A stretch of 64,000 nucleotides of DNA from Phylloscopus collybita. Taxonomy: Eukaryota; Chordata; Aves; Passeriformes; Phylloscopidae. Position numbers and translations under genes: made by a program. Shown piece by piece: positions 12,603 through 23,206 of the stretch (positions are counted from its first letter, which is position 1; each line of letters starts with the position of its first letter). The notes under the pieces are model-generated. The model saw nothing but the letters and a program-made list of their open reading frames with translations. It was not told the DNA's origin and ran no database searches. Location of the stretch: assembly GCA_027886175.1 (NCBI GenBank), contig JAJNNQ010000078.1, forward strand, positions 372,001 through 436,000, in the 5' to 3' direction.

Positions 12603-12616
12603 TGGGTGTGCAGGAC

Positions 12617-13262
12617 TGTCCTGGTTTGGGGCAAATTTGGGAGGAAACCTCCAAAGGGGTTCCTCTGGAAAACAAAACCCAAACGGCCCCTCCCCCCAAG
12701 GCAGTCGGGGAAAAAAAGAACTTCCTTGGAGAAAAGTGGGAAAAACAATTTATTTAACAAACAAGACGCCCACAAGCACAAAAAAGAAGAATAATATGAA
12801 ACAATAAAACCTCTCATGGCTCCGAAGAGAGATGGCAAACTGAGGCAGTCCTTGCCCTGGGTGTAGCTCAGCTCACTCATCTCTCACCAGCCCCGCTCCC
12901 TCCAGAGCTCCAGGCCCTGGTGGCCGCAGGTGCCAGCCCTCGCTGCTCCTCTGGGTTTGTCCGTCCAGAGCAGATTTAAACAGTCCCAAGAAAAAGAAAA
13001 AAAATAAATTCCAGGGCACACGTCTGCCTCAGGCAGCTCAAACTGACTCAGAGCACAGGAGATCTCTGTCCCAGCGCTGTCCTGCCTCAGACCAACGCCG
13101 CAGCAAGGACGTGTGGCAGTCAGGCAGTTTGTTCTCAACACAAACTGCTGCTGCTGCTTTCTCCCCCTTTGCTCCCAGAACCATTTTAAAGGTACAGAAC
13201 TGAATATCCAGCACAGCCAGAGCAGAGGATTGGGGATACAAGCATCATAAAGTCACCCTACA
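12617..13262 (-). mobile_element. LTR (3' LTR of minus-sense provirus, or solo LTR), copy 1
   Basis: A 646-base LTR. Read on the minus strand it starts TGTAGGGTGAC and ends AACCAGGACA, with a poly(A) signal AATAAA in between. A purine-rich tract (GGGGATAAGGGG) lies just outside its upstream edge on the minus strand (13263-13282), as expected for the polypurine tract before a 3' LTR. A near-identical LTR ends duplication copy 2 (55037-55682) and a heavily altered relative lies at 18717-19400. Confidence 0.85.
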
Positions 13263-16200
13263 CCATGCCACCCCTTATCCCCATATCGTCAGCTTACCAC
13301 CAGAACTAAATAAATTCTAACTCTACACACACATACCTTATACACGCATATATATACAGTATACTGCTATAGACAGAAAATGGCAGTAACATTTAGCAAA
13401 TAATGATATTTACTTATAGTTTTTATTTGACAATTAGATTTTTTTGAGATATATATTGTGTTGGGGGGTTTTTTTGTATTATTTACTATGTGTAACTTGG
13501 TTTTTGAGTAAAAATAATTCTACGGATGGGGTTGTTTGTATTTGAGGTAGATTTGATTGACACTTTTTTTAACAACTTTTATATGTATTATTGGGATTTT
13601 ATTTTTGTTTACTGTATGTAGGAGTTTAGATTGGGTATGGTTTGTTTCGTTGATGGAAATTTGGGTGTTAATTAGGTGGGTTTTGTTAAGTGCTGTTTTT
13701 AATTTTTGGAAGATTTTTTATTTAATGTTTTAAGGTGGTTTTTAATAGTTTGTGGTATTTTTTTATTTTGTTTGCAGTTGGTGTATGGTAGGGGATATGG
13801 TAGACTGACTTAATGCTATGTTTTTTAGTTTAGGTGTTGATAAGGGTATTTTGGAAATGAGTTTTATTGTTTGATTTAATTTTTTTAGGGGTATTAGGCT
13901 TTCAAAGAATTTTTTTTTTAAGGTTTAGGATGGTGTTCTGGGCAGTGGCATGAGGTATAGGATAGGTTTTTAGTTATTTAGTGGTGCCTTTTGTTATGGT
14001 TAGCATATAGTGCTTGCTTGGTGGGTTTTGGGCAGTGTGATGTCATTAATTTGCTAGGCTTTTTAATATTTATATTTGGATTATTGTCTGTTATATTATA
14101 GGGGCTTTATTTGTTTGGCTTGTTTGATGGCAGTACACATTTTAAAGTTATGGATGATTTGTGAAATATTGTTTATAGTTAAATTCGTTTTTTGGTTTGT
14201 GTTTACTTATAGGTGATGTTTTTGTTTTGATGACTTGAGTCATTATGACCTTATTGAGGTAGGAACAACTTTTTTTTGTTTTTAATTTAAGTTTACTTTT
14301 AATATTTTTAATTTTGTAGCTTGATTTATTTGTTTGTTGTTTTGATGTTTTTTATTGGTTTGATTTTTGGGGATATGGGTATTTACATGGCGGATTTTTA
14401 CAGGTAATTTTTTTTTGGCAGTGATGGTTTTTTACCTTTTAGAAGTTTAGATTGGGTTTTATATGTTGTTAATTAGGTTTTTTATTTTTTTAGTTATTTT
14501 TATAGAGCATTGGTTATTATTTATGAATTAGTGTAGAGGTAGAGTTTTGGTTACTTTTCTTTTGGCAATGCTTAGGGCTAATTGAATGGTTTTAAGTTTA
14601 AGAAGTTGGCTTGATTTATTTTTTTTAGCAGCTTGTGCGATTTGTTGTGTGGGTTTTATACGGTTGTTTTTATTTTTGTTTTATTTTTGTAATGCAATAA
14701 GAATTATTTGTAAAAAGATTATAATGTGGTTTTTTTATTGGTAGTTGGTTGTATGGTGGAGCTTTCTTAGTACGTGTTACTTGTTTTTGTTATTTTTTTA
14801 TTAATGAGACTGAAGTTCTTACTTTTAGACTAGTTTGTAATTATTTTTAAAATTTTAAGGTGATTTAGTTTTTAAATATGGGCGTGTTGTGTGATAAGAG
14901 CAATTTCCTTATTTTATGTGCTATTGGTGGCGTGGTGGGTAGAGAGAACCTTTGTTTTGAACATTTATTTTAGCACTGGTAGTCGGGGTGCCAGGAGCAG
15001 TTGTGTTTTAGTGTTTATTGTTTTTGAGGTAGTTTGGACTTTTTTATAGACTGTTAAATTTGTTGTTGTTGTTGTTGGAGTGTGGTTGGTTTTGGATTTT
15101 TGGTAGCTTTGATTTTAGAATTTTAGTGGTTGGTTTTGAGTTTTCTTAGGTACTTTTTGTTAAAGGTTTTAGGACAGACTATGGCTCCCAGCTGTAGAGT
15201 ACGTTTTTTATATTTGGTTTAATTGTGACTGGGTTAAGGGTTGCTGTATGAGTATTTTGTTTGATTTGGGTAAAGGTGTGTAGTTGTTTAGGGTTTTACT
15301 GGAAAGTGCTTTTCCTGCAGGTGACCAGGTAGAGAGGGTTTCCAATTTGGCTGTACTTAGGAATATGCATTCCCTAAAAGCCTATGGTGTTTAGGAAAGT
15401 GTTTTTGTTGGTTTTTTTGTGGGGTTTTTTTGTTGGTTGTGGAGACATTGTGGTTGTGTTGATAATATTGGTGGGAATTTGATGCTGTTTGTTTTTTTAT
15501 TTTTAGGAATTGGATTTTTTGAGCAGGTTTTTTAACTTCGGCTTTTTTAGTGAAATTAGTTTTTAGGAGAATTTGGATGATTTTTTTTAGTATTTTAGAG
15601 GCAATGGTTTTTTTATACACTGATGTTATTAATGTATTGCAGATGTTTTGGAGCCTCACCCTTTCTTAGTACAGCCTGAATTAGTTTATGGCAGATGGCA
15701 GGACTGTGTTTTTACTTTTGGGGCAGTTGGTTTGAGGTGCCCTGTACACCCCTCCAGGTGAAGGTCAATTGAAGTTTGTATTTTGCTGTTCAAGGAATGG
15801 AGAAAAATGTGTCAGCGATGTTCACAGTGGCTACTTTGTTGTTTTGGACTTCAGCTTGTCCTGGAGTTTCCATGTATTTGGTACAGCAGCGCTCAGCGGT
15901 GGAGTTACTTTATTTAAGCTATGAGAGTTTACAGTTAATTTTTATTTTTTTTAGATTTGCATCTAGGTTAAATGGGGTTGTTGAAGGCTGAGTGGGTTTT
16001 GCTGACTATTTTTTGGTTTTTAGCTCAGGGATTATTTAGTGGATTTGAATTAAGGTATTTTGAGTTGTTTTGTGCTGTTGGCGATGTACTGTTCAAGTGG
16101 CAATTGGTACTTGTTTGAGGTTTTTTTAGAAGTTTTATTGCAGATGGGTTTTTTGACAATTTCAGTAAGATGTTTAATTGCCTAACATTTTTTGTTTTTA

Positions 16201-18716
16201 TAGCTGTTATTTTGAATGCTTATTTGAGGTTTTTTGAGGGTTTTTGAAAGATTTATTTTGGAGGAAGTTTATGTTTAAAATGCATGGGGCTTTTGGGTTG
16301 GTTACAATAGGGTGGGTTTTTTACTTATTTTTAGTCAGGTTTACATTAGCTTTTACTAAAGTAAAATTTTGTGATTTTTTTGTTACACTAGCAATAGAAA
16401 CAGATTTTTTAATATATATTTTGATGGGATTAATGTGCACTGTGTAGTAGTGTTAACTAAGGTTTTATATTTTTGTGGTTTTAATGTGCTAGGCTAATGA
16501 ATTTATACAATTTAAAAAACACTTTTTTTTTTTAACCTTTTACTTGGGTAGAGGCAGGGCCCCTCTAAGCTTGGTTATTTGGGGTTTTTTTTTTTTGAGT
16601 AACTGAGTTGGTTTTTTTTTTGGTGGAACTTCCTCTCTGAGTTTTGCTGTTTTTTAATTTAGATACCTGTTGTGTTAGAGCAGTAGTAGGTTTTTTATTT
16701 TATTTTTTCATGTTTTTTTGCAATGACTTAGGAAGGACTATAGTTTAGTTTGCGGGGTGTTCCTTCTCTCCCTATCTGGGGAGTGTTTGTGTTTGGTGTT
16801 AGAAATTTTGATTTGTACTGAAGAGATTAGGAGAATTTTTTTATTTATTTATTTTTTGAGTTGTGGGTTTTTTTTAATTTGTTTTTTAATGTTTGTATAC
16901 GTGCTTTTAGAGCTGCAGTTTTTGTATGTGTTGGATCATGCATGGTATTTGTATATGTTTGGAGGTTTTTTTGCTGTATTTAATACAGAGGTTTTTGGTG
17001 TTATTTTGCTTTATTATTGCTAAAGCAGAAGAGCATTTTTGTGGTTTAAGATTTGTCAGTTTTTGCCACATCACGAGTGTATATTGTATTAAGTTTGGGT
17101 TTTCAGTTTAGGTTATTTGAGAAGATAATTTTTGTTACTGCCATTTTTTTTCAAGCGTTGAATTTTTTGTTTTATGGTTTTTTACTGGGTTTGCTGTATA
17201 TAGAGATTGTTTGTACACAGATATTTTTCTGCTACACTTCCCAGGACCTGTTCCCAGAGACTGCAAGGGTTTGGGGGTTTTTTTATTATTTTTTGGTTGA
17301 TAATTGGATTTTGTGATAGGGATTTGAAATGCTTTGCTTCAGTGTTGTTTAGACTTGTAGCTCTGTTTGCAGCATTGTAACGATGGATTAAATAATTAAT
17401 TACAGATTTATTAGGTTGTTGAGTGTAAATTTTTTTTAGGATTTAAAGGGTTTTTAGGGGAAAGGATTTAACAGCAGCTTTTGGTCTTTTCCGAGTTGGT
17501 TGGGTTTGTTAACTGCTGTTGGTCGGTTGGGTTTGTGATTGGGTGTTGGGAGGTATTGAGGGGTTTTGTGTGGATTATTGTTTCCTGGTTGATGAGTTTT
17601 GTGTGTGCGCTTTTTTGCTGTGGCAACTGTTGGTGTTTTAGGCTCCCTGTCTGGTTTAGCTGCTGTTTTGGGTTTATTATTGGGCTTAACTGCTGATTTA
17701 AGTTTTTTATTTGGTATAATTGTTGATTTAGGTTTATTGTTTGGTTTAGCAGCTGTTTGAGTAGTTGGGGTGTTGGTTGCAGTTTGACTGACTGGGGTCG
17801 TTGCTGATTTATCTCCCTGCCCCCCTGTTTTTATTTGCTGTTTTACCGTATTTAGCAGTGTGCAATAAGCTTATGTTAAGGCTTAGTTTATTGCAATGAT
17901 TCTTTTTTTTAATTATTACGGTGGGGTTTATTTAGACTTAATTTTATTTAGGTTTTGAATTAGTTTACATGAAAATTTTTAAGTTGGAGGATCAGAAAAA
18001 TTTTTTAAGGTTCAGTTTATATTTTTTTATTTTTTACACTATTCAGGATTTTTTACACGTGTGTTTATTTTTGGGTTTACTTTTAGGTTAGCAGTTTTAT
18101 CAGCCTTTCAGGAAAGCTCAGACTTTATTTTAGACAAGCTGTAAACTGTATAGAGAAAGCTCACTAGATTAAATATTAAGAGAGTGGGGTTTTTATTATT
18201 TGGGGGATACTGACCATTTTTAAAAGTGATGTAACTGATTTAAAAGAGAAAAAGGAAAGAAAAGCCTAAAAAGCTTTTATTATTTACTTTTTTTTTAACC
18301 AACTGCGTGCAATTATTAACAAGTTTTTAAAATTTGTTACTGGAACTAGCATGCAGAGTAGGACGAAGAAGTTACAAACTAAATATACTTGGTACAAAGT
18401 CCAGTACTTGTATAAGCCTTTTATAAATTATAATTACTGAACTTAGGAGAATAGCTATTTTAATTTGTGTATTTTTAGTGTAAAAGTTAGGTGTTAGGGA
18501 CAACATTGGAGCTATTTTTGGAGAAGAAAACAAAATTAGGGACTAGAAAGGTATTAAAATTTTTTAAAAGCTTCGGGAACAGAAACACAGAAAGGATTTT
18601 ATTTTAAGAGACATTAGGAATTTAGGGAGCAACATGGCTATTGACTATTTTATTTTTATATAAAGTATAACAAAAATGTCACTAATATATTTTTTGAGTG
18701 TGCCAATAACAATATA
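13263..18716 (-). mobile_element. Hypermutated provirus interior (ERV-L-like)
   Basis: About 5.4 kb between two related LTRs. From about 13430 to 18230 the plus strand has almost no C (typically 2-6 per 60 bases) but normal G, so the viral (minus) strand is depleted in G. This is the pattern of G-to-A hypermutation during reverse transcription. A reverse transcriptase remnant can still be read on the minus strand at 15590-15900. Long open frames elsewhere (for example 16757-17316 plus) are T-rich artefacts rich in Phe, Leu and Val. No other gene is supported. Confidence 0.75.
15590..15900 (-). pseudogene. Reverse transcriptase fragment, stop-riddled
   Basis: The minus-strand translation carries recognisable RT landmarks in the right order: TFFSIP, FTWRG, LPQ, HSPAICH and, at the catalytic site, YINN where YxDD is expected. 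The Asp-to-Asn changes and in-frame stops are what G-to-A changes on this strand would produce. HSPAICH suggests an ERV-L-like class. The fragment fixes the provirus orientation (5' LTR at 18717-19400). Confidence 0.75.
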
Positions 18717-19400
18717 TGTCTTGGTTTAGGGCAAATTTGGGAGGAAACCTCCAAAGGGGGTTCCTCTGGAAAGCAATCTTAAATGGCTCCTTCTCTCAGC
18801 CAGTCCAAAAAAGAAAGAACTTCTTCAGAGAAAAGTAGAAAAAACTATTTATTTAACAAACAAGATGCCCACAAAGAATGAATAATATAAAACAATAAAA
18901 CTTTTCACTTCTCTGAAAAAAAAAAAACAAACTAAAAAAATCTTTGCTGTAAATACAGCTCAGCTCACTCAGTCTCTCACCAGTCCCACTCCCTCTAAAA
19001 CTCCAGGCCCCAGCAGGCTGCCAGTGCAAGCCCTCACTGCTCTTCTAAATTTTTCCGTCTAGAACAAATTCAAACAATCTCAAAAAAAAAACAAACAAAA
19101 AAAAAAACAAAAAACAAAACAAAAAAAAAAATAAAAAAAAAAGAAGTACAAAACCCTTTTTCACTTCAGCTAGCTAAAACTAACTAAAACCACAAAAAAT
19201 CTCTGTCCTATTACTCTCCGTATATCAAACAAACCACCAAAACAAAAACATTTAAAAGTCAAACACTTTTCTCAAAACAAACTGCGTGCTACTTCTTCTT
19301 TCTCCTTTGCTCCCAAAACTAATTTTAAAAGTACAAAACTTAATATATAACACAAACAAAACAGACAATTAAAAATTGTAAAAAATCATAGTCACCCTAA
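18717..19400 (-). mobile_element. 5' LTR of the hypermutated provirus
   Basis: Aligns along its length with the LTR at 12617-13262, but on the plus strand many G are replaced by A, mostly above 18900. For example, a segment that is GAAGAGAGATGGC in the intact LTR is an A run here. This is the opposite strand bias from the adjacent interior. Runs of A with occasional C (19080-19145) mark the same process plus expansion. No target-site duplication matching 12611-12616 was found to its right. Confidence 0.75.
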
Positions 19401-20044
19401 AACAGTCACCTAACTCCTTCAGCAATCTAGTTGGTTTATCTCTGAGGCAGGCTGTGGGGCAGGGTCAGGCTCTGGGGCAGCATCTCTATTTTGTGGGGTA
19501 GGTGTCAGGGTGGTTACCCAGGTCAATCTCCCCTTATCTCTGAATGCTAAATAGAACAGGCCTATCAGCAACATCAGCCACTGAACGATATCATTGGCAT
19601 TCAGAGGAGACTTGAACCCTTCAAAAACTGGTGGGACCCAAAGAGCTGGGTGAAGGGTTGGGAAAAAATCTCCCCCAGTGTCATTTCCTCACAGTAGGTA
19701 CCATTATTAAAGTAACCCCAAAACCACAGTTAGTGTGTGATACCTCGGAACCCATGTGCCTGCCTTCCAGAGGAAGTTAAAGATCCATGAATTCCTCACC
19801 TTATTAACCCATAAAGGAAACTGGATAACAGCCACAGGAGCCTTAGTTATAGGGCCCATGTTTAGATAAGGGCCTGCAAATGGGAGAAATACAGCCAAAA
19901 CCACATGCCACCCAAACCAGGGTGAGACCACATGATTCTACTTAAGAAGGTTTCTATATCCAGTACACAAGAACTTAAGTCACTCCAGAACTGTTATTCC
20001 TTTTTCTCTCAATGCCCTTGTGCCCTACATTGGGCATCAAAAGC
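19401..20044 (-). other. Unassigned fragment with a possible membrane-protein C-terminus
   Basis: On the minus strand a frame reading ...NANDIVQWLMLLIGLFYLA continues through a hydrophobic segment into a polar, Pro-rich tail and stops near 19425. A separate frame (19707-19931 minus) is also hydrophobic. No family was recognised; it may be a retroviral envelope or transposon remnant between two LTR elements. Confidence 0.3.
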
Positions 20045-20665
20045 TGTCTTGGTTTGGAAAGACAGGAATCTGCCAGGGAAAGCTGCAGTTTCCCTTGGAA
20101 TGGAGAATGTAAACCCCTCACCCGCTCCAAAGTATAATTTTGCAATTTGGGGCTTTCAGGCAAAGATTTGGCAAAAAGAGTAACAGTTCATTACTAGAAA
20201 TATTTACAATACAAATGCAGTAGTACAAAAAAACCAAGCAAACAAAGAAAAATGCTAGAAACCCTGACTGAGTCAGAAATACAACCTGACACTGTGTTGG
20301 TCAGGCTGTTGGAAGCAATCCACAGTAAGTCCTCCGGGAGAGGCAGATGTGGTGCTGTTGGGGTAGAGATGATTCTGAGAGAAAAGGGTCCAGTGATGGT
20401 GAGAAGTGTCCAGTCTTCATCTGGGGATCCAGTGGAACCAGATCCCTCGTGTTCCTAGGTCTCAGTTTTTATCCAGGTAGGGATGGTTGGCTCCTCCAAC
20501 ACTGGGTGCAGCATCTCACAGTGGGATGGTGGAATGTGTCCTGTCATTGGTGAGCCTTCATGGCCCATGAGCAATAGATATCCCCCAGACGGTGGAGAGG
20601 TGATGAAATAGATAAGAAACACTGCCCCACCTGGTTTGAGCAGCTGGCCCATTATCAGAAAGCAT
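20045..20665 (+). mobile_element. LTR-like element at the outer end of the left palindrome arm
   Basis: Starts TGTCTTGGTTTGGAAAG, a common start for avian LTRs. The same start region recurs inverted at 38156-38310 at the outer end of the right arm, so it was part of the inverted duplication. The right end is uncertain. Confidence 0.5.
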
Positions 20666-22045
20666 CAGCCCCCCTCCCCCCTGGAGTTACAAGAGATAAA
20701 GAAAAACATCTCCCCAACTGCTTTCAACAGATGAAATACAATACACATTTTTTCCTTCCATAACCTAAGAAACCCATGCTCGGGTTTGGGGGTTCCAATC
20801 CCCTCCTGCTCAGTCTGGGGATCTCCCTCCCTCCTTTCCCTTAATTCAGGCACCTCCTGGCAGCTTTTTTTCTGCAAAGAATGCATGAGTTTGGGATTTT
20901 TGGGGGGCAATTTTGGAGAGGGAGAGCTCCATCTGCCTTTCCCCTCCCTCTTGTGGCCTCTCAGCTGCCCCAAACACCCTGGGGCTGCTGGGATTTCCCT
21001 CCTGGGGACAAGCATGTTCATTCCCTTCCAGGAGCCCAATGCCTGAATGGGGCTCCAGGTCAGGGGCTCCTTGAGCAGCTGCCCCAGAACCTCCACCGGG
21101 GTCTCCCAGCGCTGCCGGAGCCCCTTGGCCTGGGGTCCCCAAAGACCTCAGCAAGCCCCAAGTCCCTCCCAGGAACCCTCAACTCCCTCACACCCAGCAT
21201 CCCCCACAGCCCCTGCAAGTTCCCCCCACATCACCGCCCATGGCCATGTCCCCACATGTCACTGGCCATGTCCCACCATGGCCTCACCCATGGCTGTCTC
21301 CCCACCATGTTTCCATCCCTGTCATTGTCCCCCACATCTCCATCTGAGCTCTTGTCCCCCTGTGTCCCCATGAATGGCCACATCCCCCTCCATGTCCATG
21401 TGTCCATATGTCACTCACCATGTCTGTGTCTCCCCATGTCCTCACCCAGGTCTTTACCACAGTGTTGGATTTTAAAGGGATTGAAATTAAATGAAAAGCA
21501 AATCAAGGCCAAAAGAAAAGGATTTCTGTGTCTGTGCCAGCTGAGGATCCACCTGCTTGGGTGGGAAGGAAGAACCTTTTTTGGACAGATTACCACCCCA
21601 CTGTCTCCAAAACCTTGATCTTGGCTCCTGTTTATCACCATTTGGCTGCAGAAGACGCCTTCGGGCAACAGGAAATCAAAGTTGTGGAATCCCTGAGGTT
21701 GGAAAAGACCTCCAAGACCATCCAGTATTCCTTGAATCTGCAGAAGAAAGGATTGAACACAAAAGATTTTCTGGGGTTGAAAGTCAACAAATCCACTCTC
21801 CCTAAGGAATTCCCAGTGTCAGTCTGTGTCTCGATGGATGTTCCTGCCCCTGCATTCCTCCAGATGCCCACAAGGAGACAGGAAGATGTGGAGCCCCCCA
21901 GCCAGGTGTCTTCCCAACAGGAATTACCAGGGCTCTGCTCAACGGGGGTCACTGGGGATCATCCAATGCTGATCCTCCCACGGGGGATGGAGCTCAAGCA
22001 GCACACGAAGCTCTTCCCACTCTCAGGGCACTCCCAGGGCTTCCC
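20666..22045. other. 3' flank of zinc-finger gene 1
   Basis: Noncoding sequence shared in inverted form with 36493-37673. It contains CATGTCC/CACCATG-rich low-complexity DNA (21230-21460) and a CR1-like fragment. No independent gene is supported. Confidence 0.5.
21670..21745 (+). mobile_element. CR1-like LINE 3' fragment
   Basis: Contains AGGTTGGAAAAGACCTCCAA followed by GACCATCCAGT, close to the conserved 3' tail of the avian CR1 LINE. The inverted match at about 36800-36868 in the other arm shows it predates the inverted duplication. Confidence 0.6.
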
Positions 22046-23206
22046 TTAATGTCGCCTCCATTGGTGTTTGGTCAAGTCAGAGCTCTGAGAGAAGCTCTTC
22101 CCACACTCAGGACACTCGTAGGGCCTCTCCCCAGTGTGGATGCGCCGGTGCCTGATGAGGTTGGAGTTGTGCTTGAAGCCCTTCCCACAGTCAGGGCAGC
22201 GGAAGGGCCTCTCATCCGTGTGAATCCGCTGATGGACGAGGAGAGTGGTGCTGGTTGGAAACCTCTTCCCACACTCAGGACACTCGTAGGGCCTCTCCCC
22301 GGTGTGGATGCGCCGGTGCACAGTGACAGTGGAGTTCTGCTTGAAGCCCTTCCCGCAGTCGGGGCAGCGGAAGGGCCTCTCATCCGTGTGAATTCGCCGA
22401 TGGACAAGGAGATCAGAGCTGGTATAAAAGCTCTTCCCACACTCGGGACACTCATAGGGCCTCTCCCCAGTGTGGGTGCGCTGGTGGTATTTCAGGCTGG
22501 AGCTGCATGCAAAGCCCTTCCCACACTCCAAGCAGGTGTAGGGCCTTTCTCCAGTGTGGATCACCTGGTGCTGGATCAGGGCTGAGCTTTCTCTGAAGCT
22601 CTTCCCACATTCCCCACACTCATAGGGCTTTTCCCCAGTGTGGATCATCTGGTGTTGCCTAAGATTGGCCTTCCGGCTGAAGGTCATCCCACATTCCCCA
22701 CACCTGTGGGGCCGTTCCCCAGTGTGGATCACCTGGTGCTGGATTAGGCAGACCTTCTGTCTGAAGCTCTTCCCACATTCCCCACATTCATAGGGCCGTT
22801 CCCCAGTGTGGATCACCTGATGCTGGATCAGGGCCGAGCTTACCCTGAAGCTCTTCCCACATTCCCCACACTCATAGGGCTTTTCCCCTGTGTGGATCCT
22901 CTGGTGTTCCACCAGGTGGGAGCTCCGGCTGAAGCTCATCCCACATTCCCCACACTTATAGGGCCGTTCCCCAGTGTGGATCACCTGGTGCTGGATCAGA
23001 TGGGATCTCCGGCTGAAGCCCTTCCCACATTCCAAGCACTTGTGGGGCTTCTCCCCTCCATCAGGCTTCTCCTCCAGCTCTGAGCTCTGGCTGGATCTCT
23101 GGCCAACCTCCTGGCACAGGGAGGGTCTTTCCTCCTCGCAGCTCCCTGGGCTGGGTTTGCAGCCCCTCTTCCCACGGGATCTCTGGGGCTTTTCCTCCTC
23201 CTCCAT
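22046..23206 (-). CDS. C2H2 zinc-finger protein 1 (12 fingers)
   Basis: An uninterrupted 386-aa ORF beginning [10 protein letters not shown]. An upstream ATG at 23311 is in frame, but a splice acceptor-like TCATTCCCAAG sits just before the chosen start, and the inverted paralogue begins at the equivalent codon. About 50 acidic/basic linker residues are followed by 12 tandem C2H2 fingers joined by TGE(R/K)PY/F-type linkers; two linkers are TDERPF. Cys and His ligands are present in all 12; the last finger ends HQWRRH. No KRAB or SCAN box is in this exon. Predicted nuclear DNA-binding protein, probably a transcription factor or repressor; target unknown. Its upstream exon or exons probably start at the CpG island near 33.3 kb and are now separated by a retroviral insertion. 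Confidence 0.85.
   Translation of the reverse strand: MEEEEKPQRSRGKRGCKPSPGSCEEERPSLCQEVGQRSSQSSELEEKPDGGEKPHKCLECGKGFSRRSHLIQHQVIHTGERPYKCGECGMSFSRSSHLVEHQRIHTGEKPYECGECGKSFRVSSALIQHQVIHTGERPYECGECGKSFRQKVCLIQHQVIHTGERPHRCGECGMTFSRKANLRQHQMIHTGEKPYECGECGKSFRESSALIQHQVIHTGERPYTCLECGKGFACSSSLKYHQRTHTGERPYECPECGKSFYTSSDLLVHRRIHTDERPFRCPDCGKGFKQNSTVTVHRRIHTGERPYECPECGKRFPTSTTLLVHQRIHTDERPFRCPDCGKGFKHNSNLIRHRRIHTGERPYECPECGKSFSQSSDLTKHQWRRH

Larger units (their letters stand above)
1..13262. repeat. Segmental duplication, copy 1
   Basis: Nearly identical, in the same orientation, to 42410-55682; by eye the copies differ by a few percent plus small indels. Both contain the PAK3-like gene, a 5' minisatellite, the X-Y promoter module, the MHC class II beta exon 2 remnant and an LTR. 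The offset is about 42.4 kb and shifts only at the two minisatellites. The right edge of both copies is the outer edge of the LTR (13262 and 55682). The left edge of this copy is outside the window. Confidence 0.95.

Noticed and set aside
16757..17316. Overlapping plus-strand ORFs with strongly hydrophobic, membrane-like translations
   Set aside because: T-rich, C-depleted DNA gives Phe/Leu/Val-rich frames by composition. The true coding strand of this provirus is minus.
13263..18716. C-depleted region as mitochondrial insert, foreign DNA or bisulfite-type artefact
   Set aside because: It is bounded by related LTRs and contains an RT remnant in the expected place and orientation, so a hypermutated provirus explains it better.
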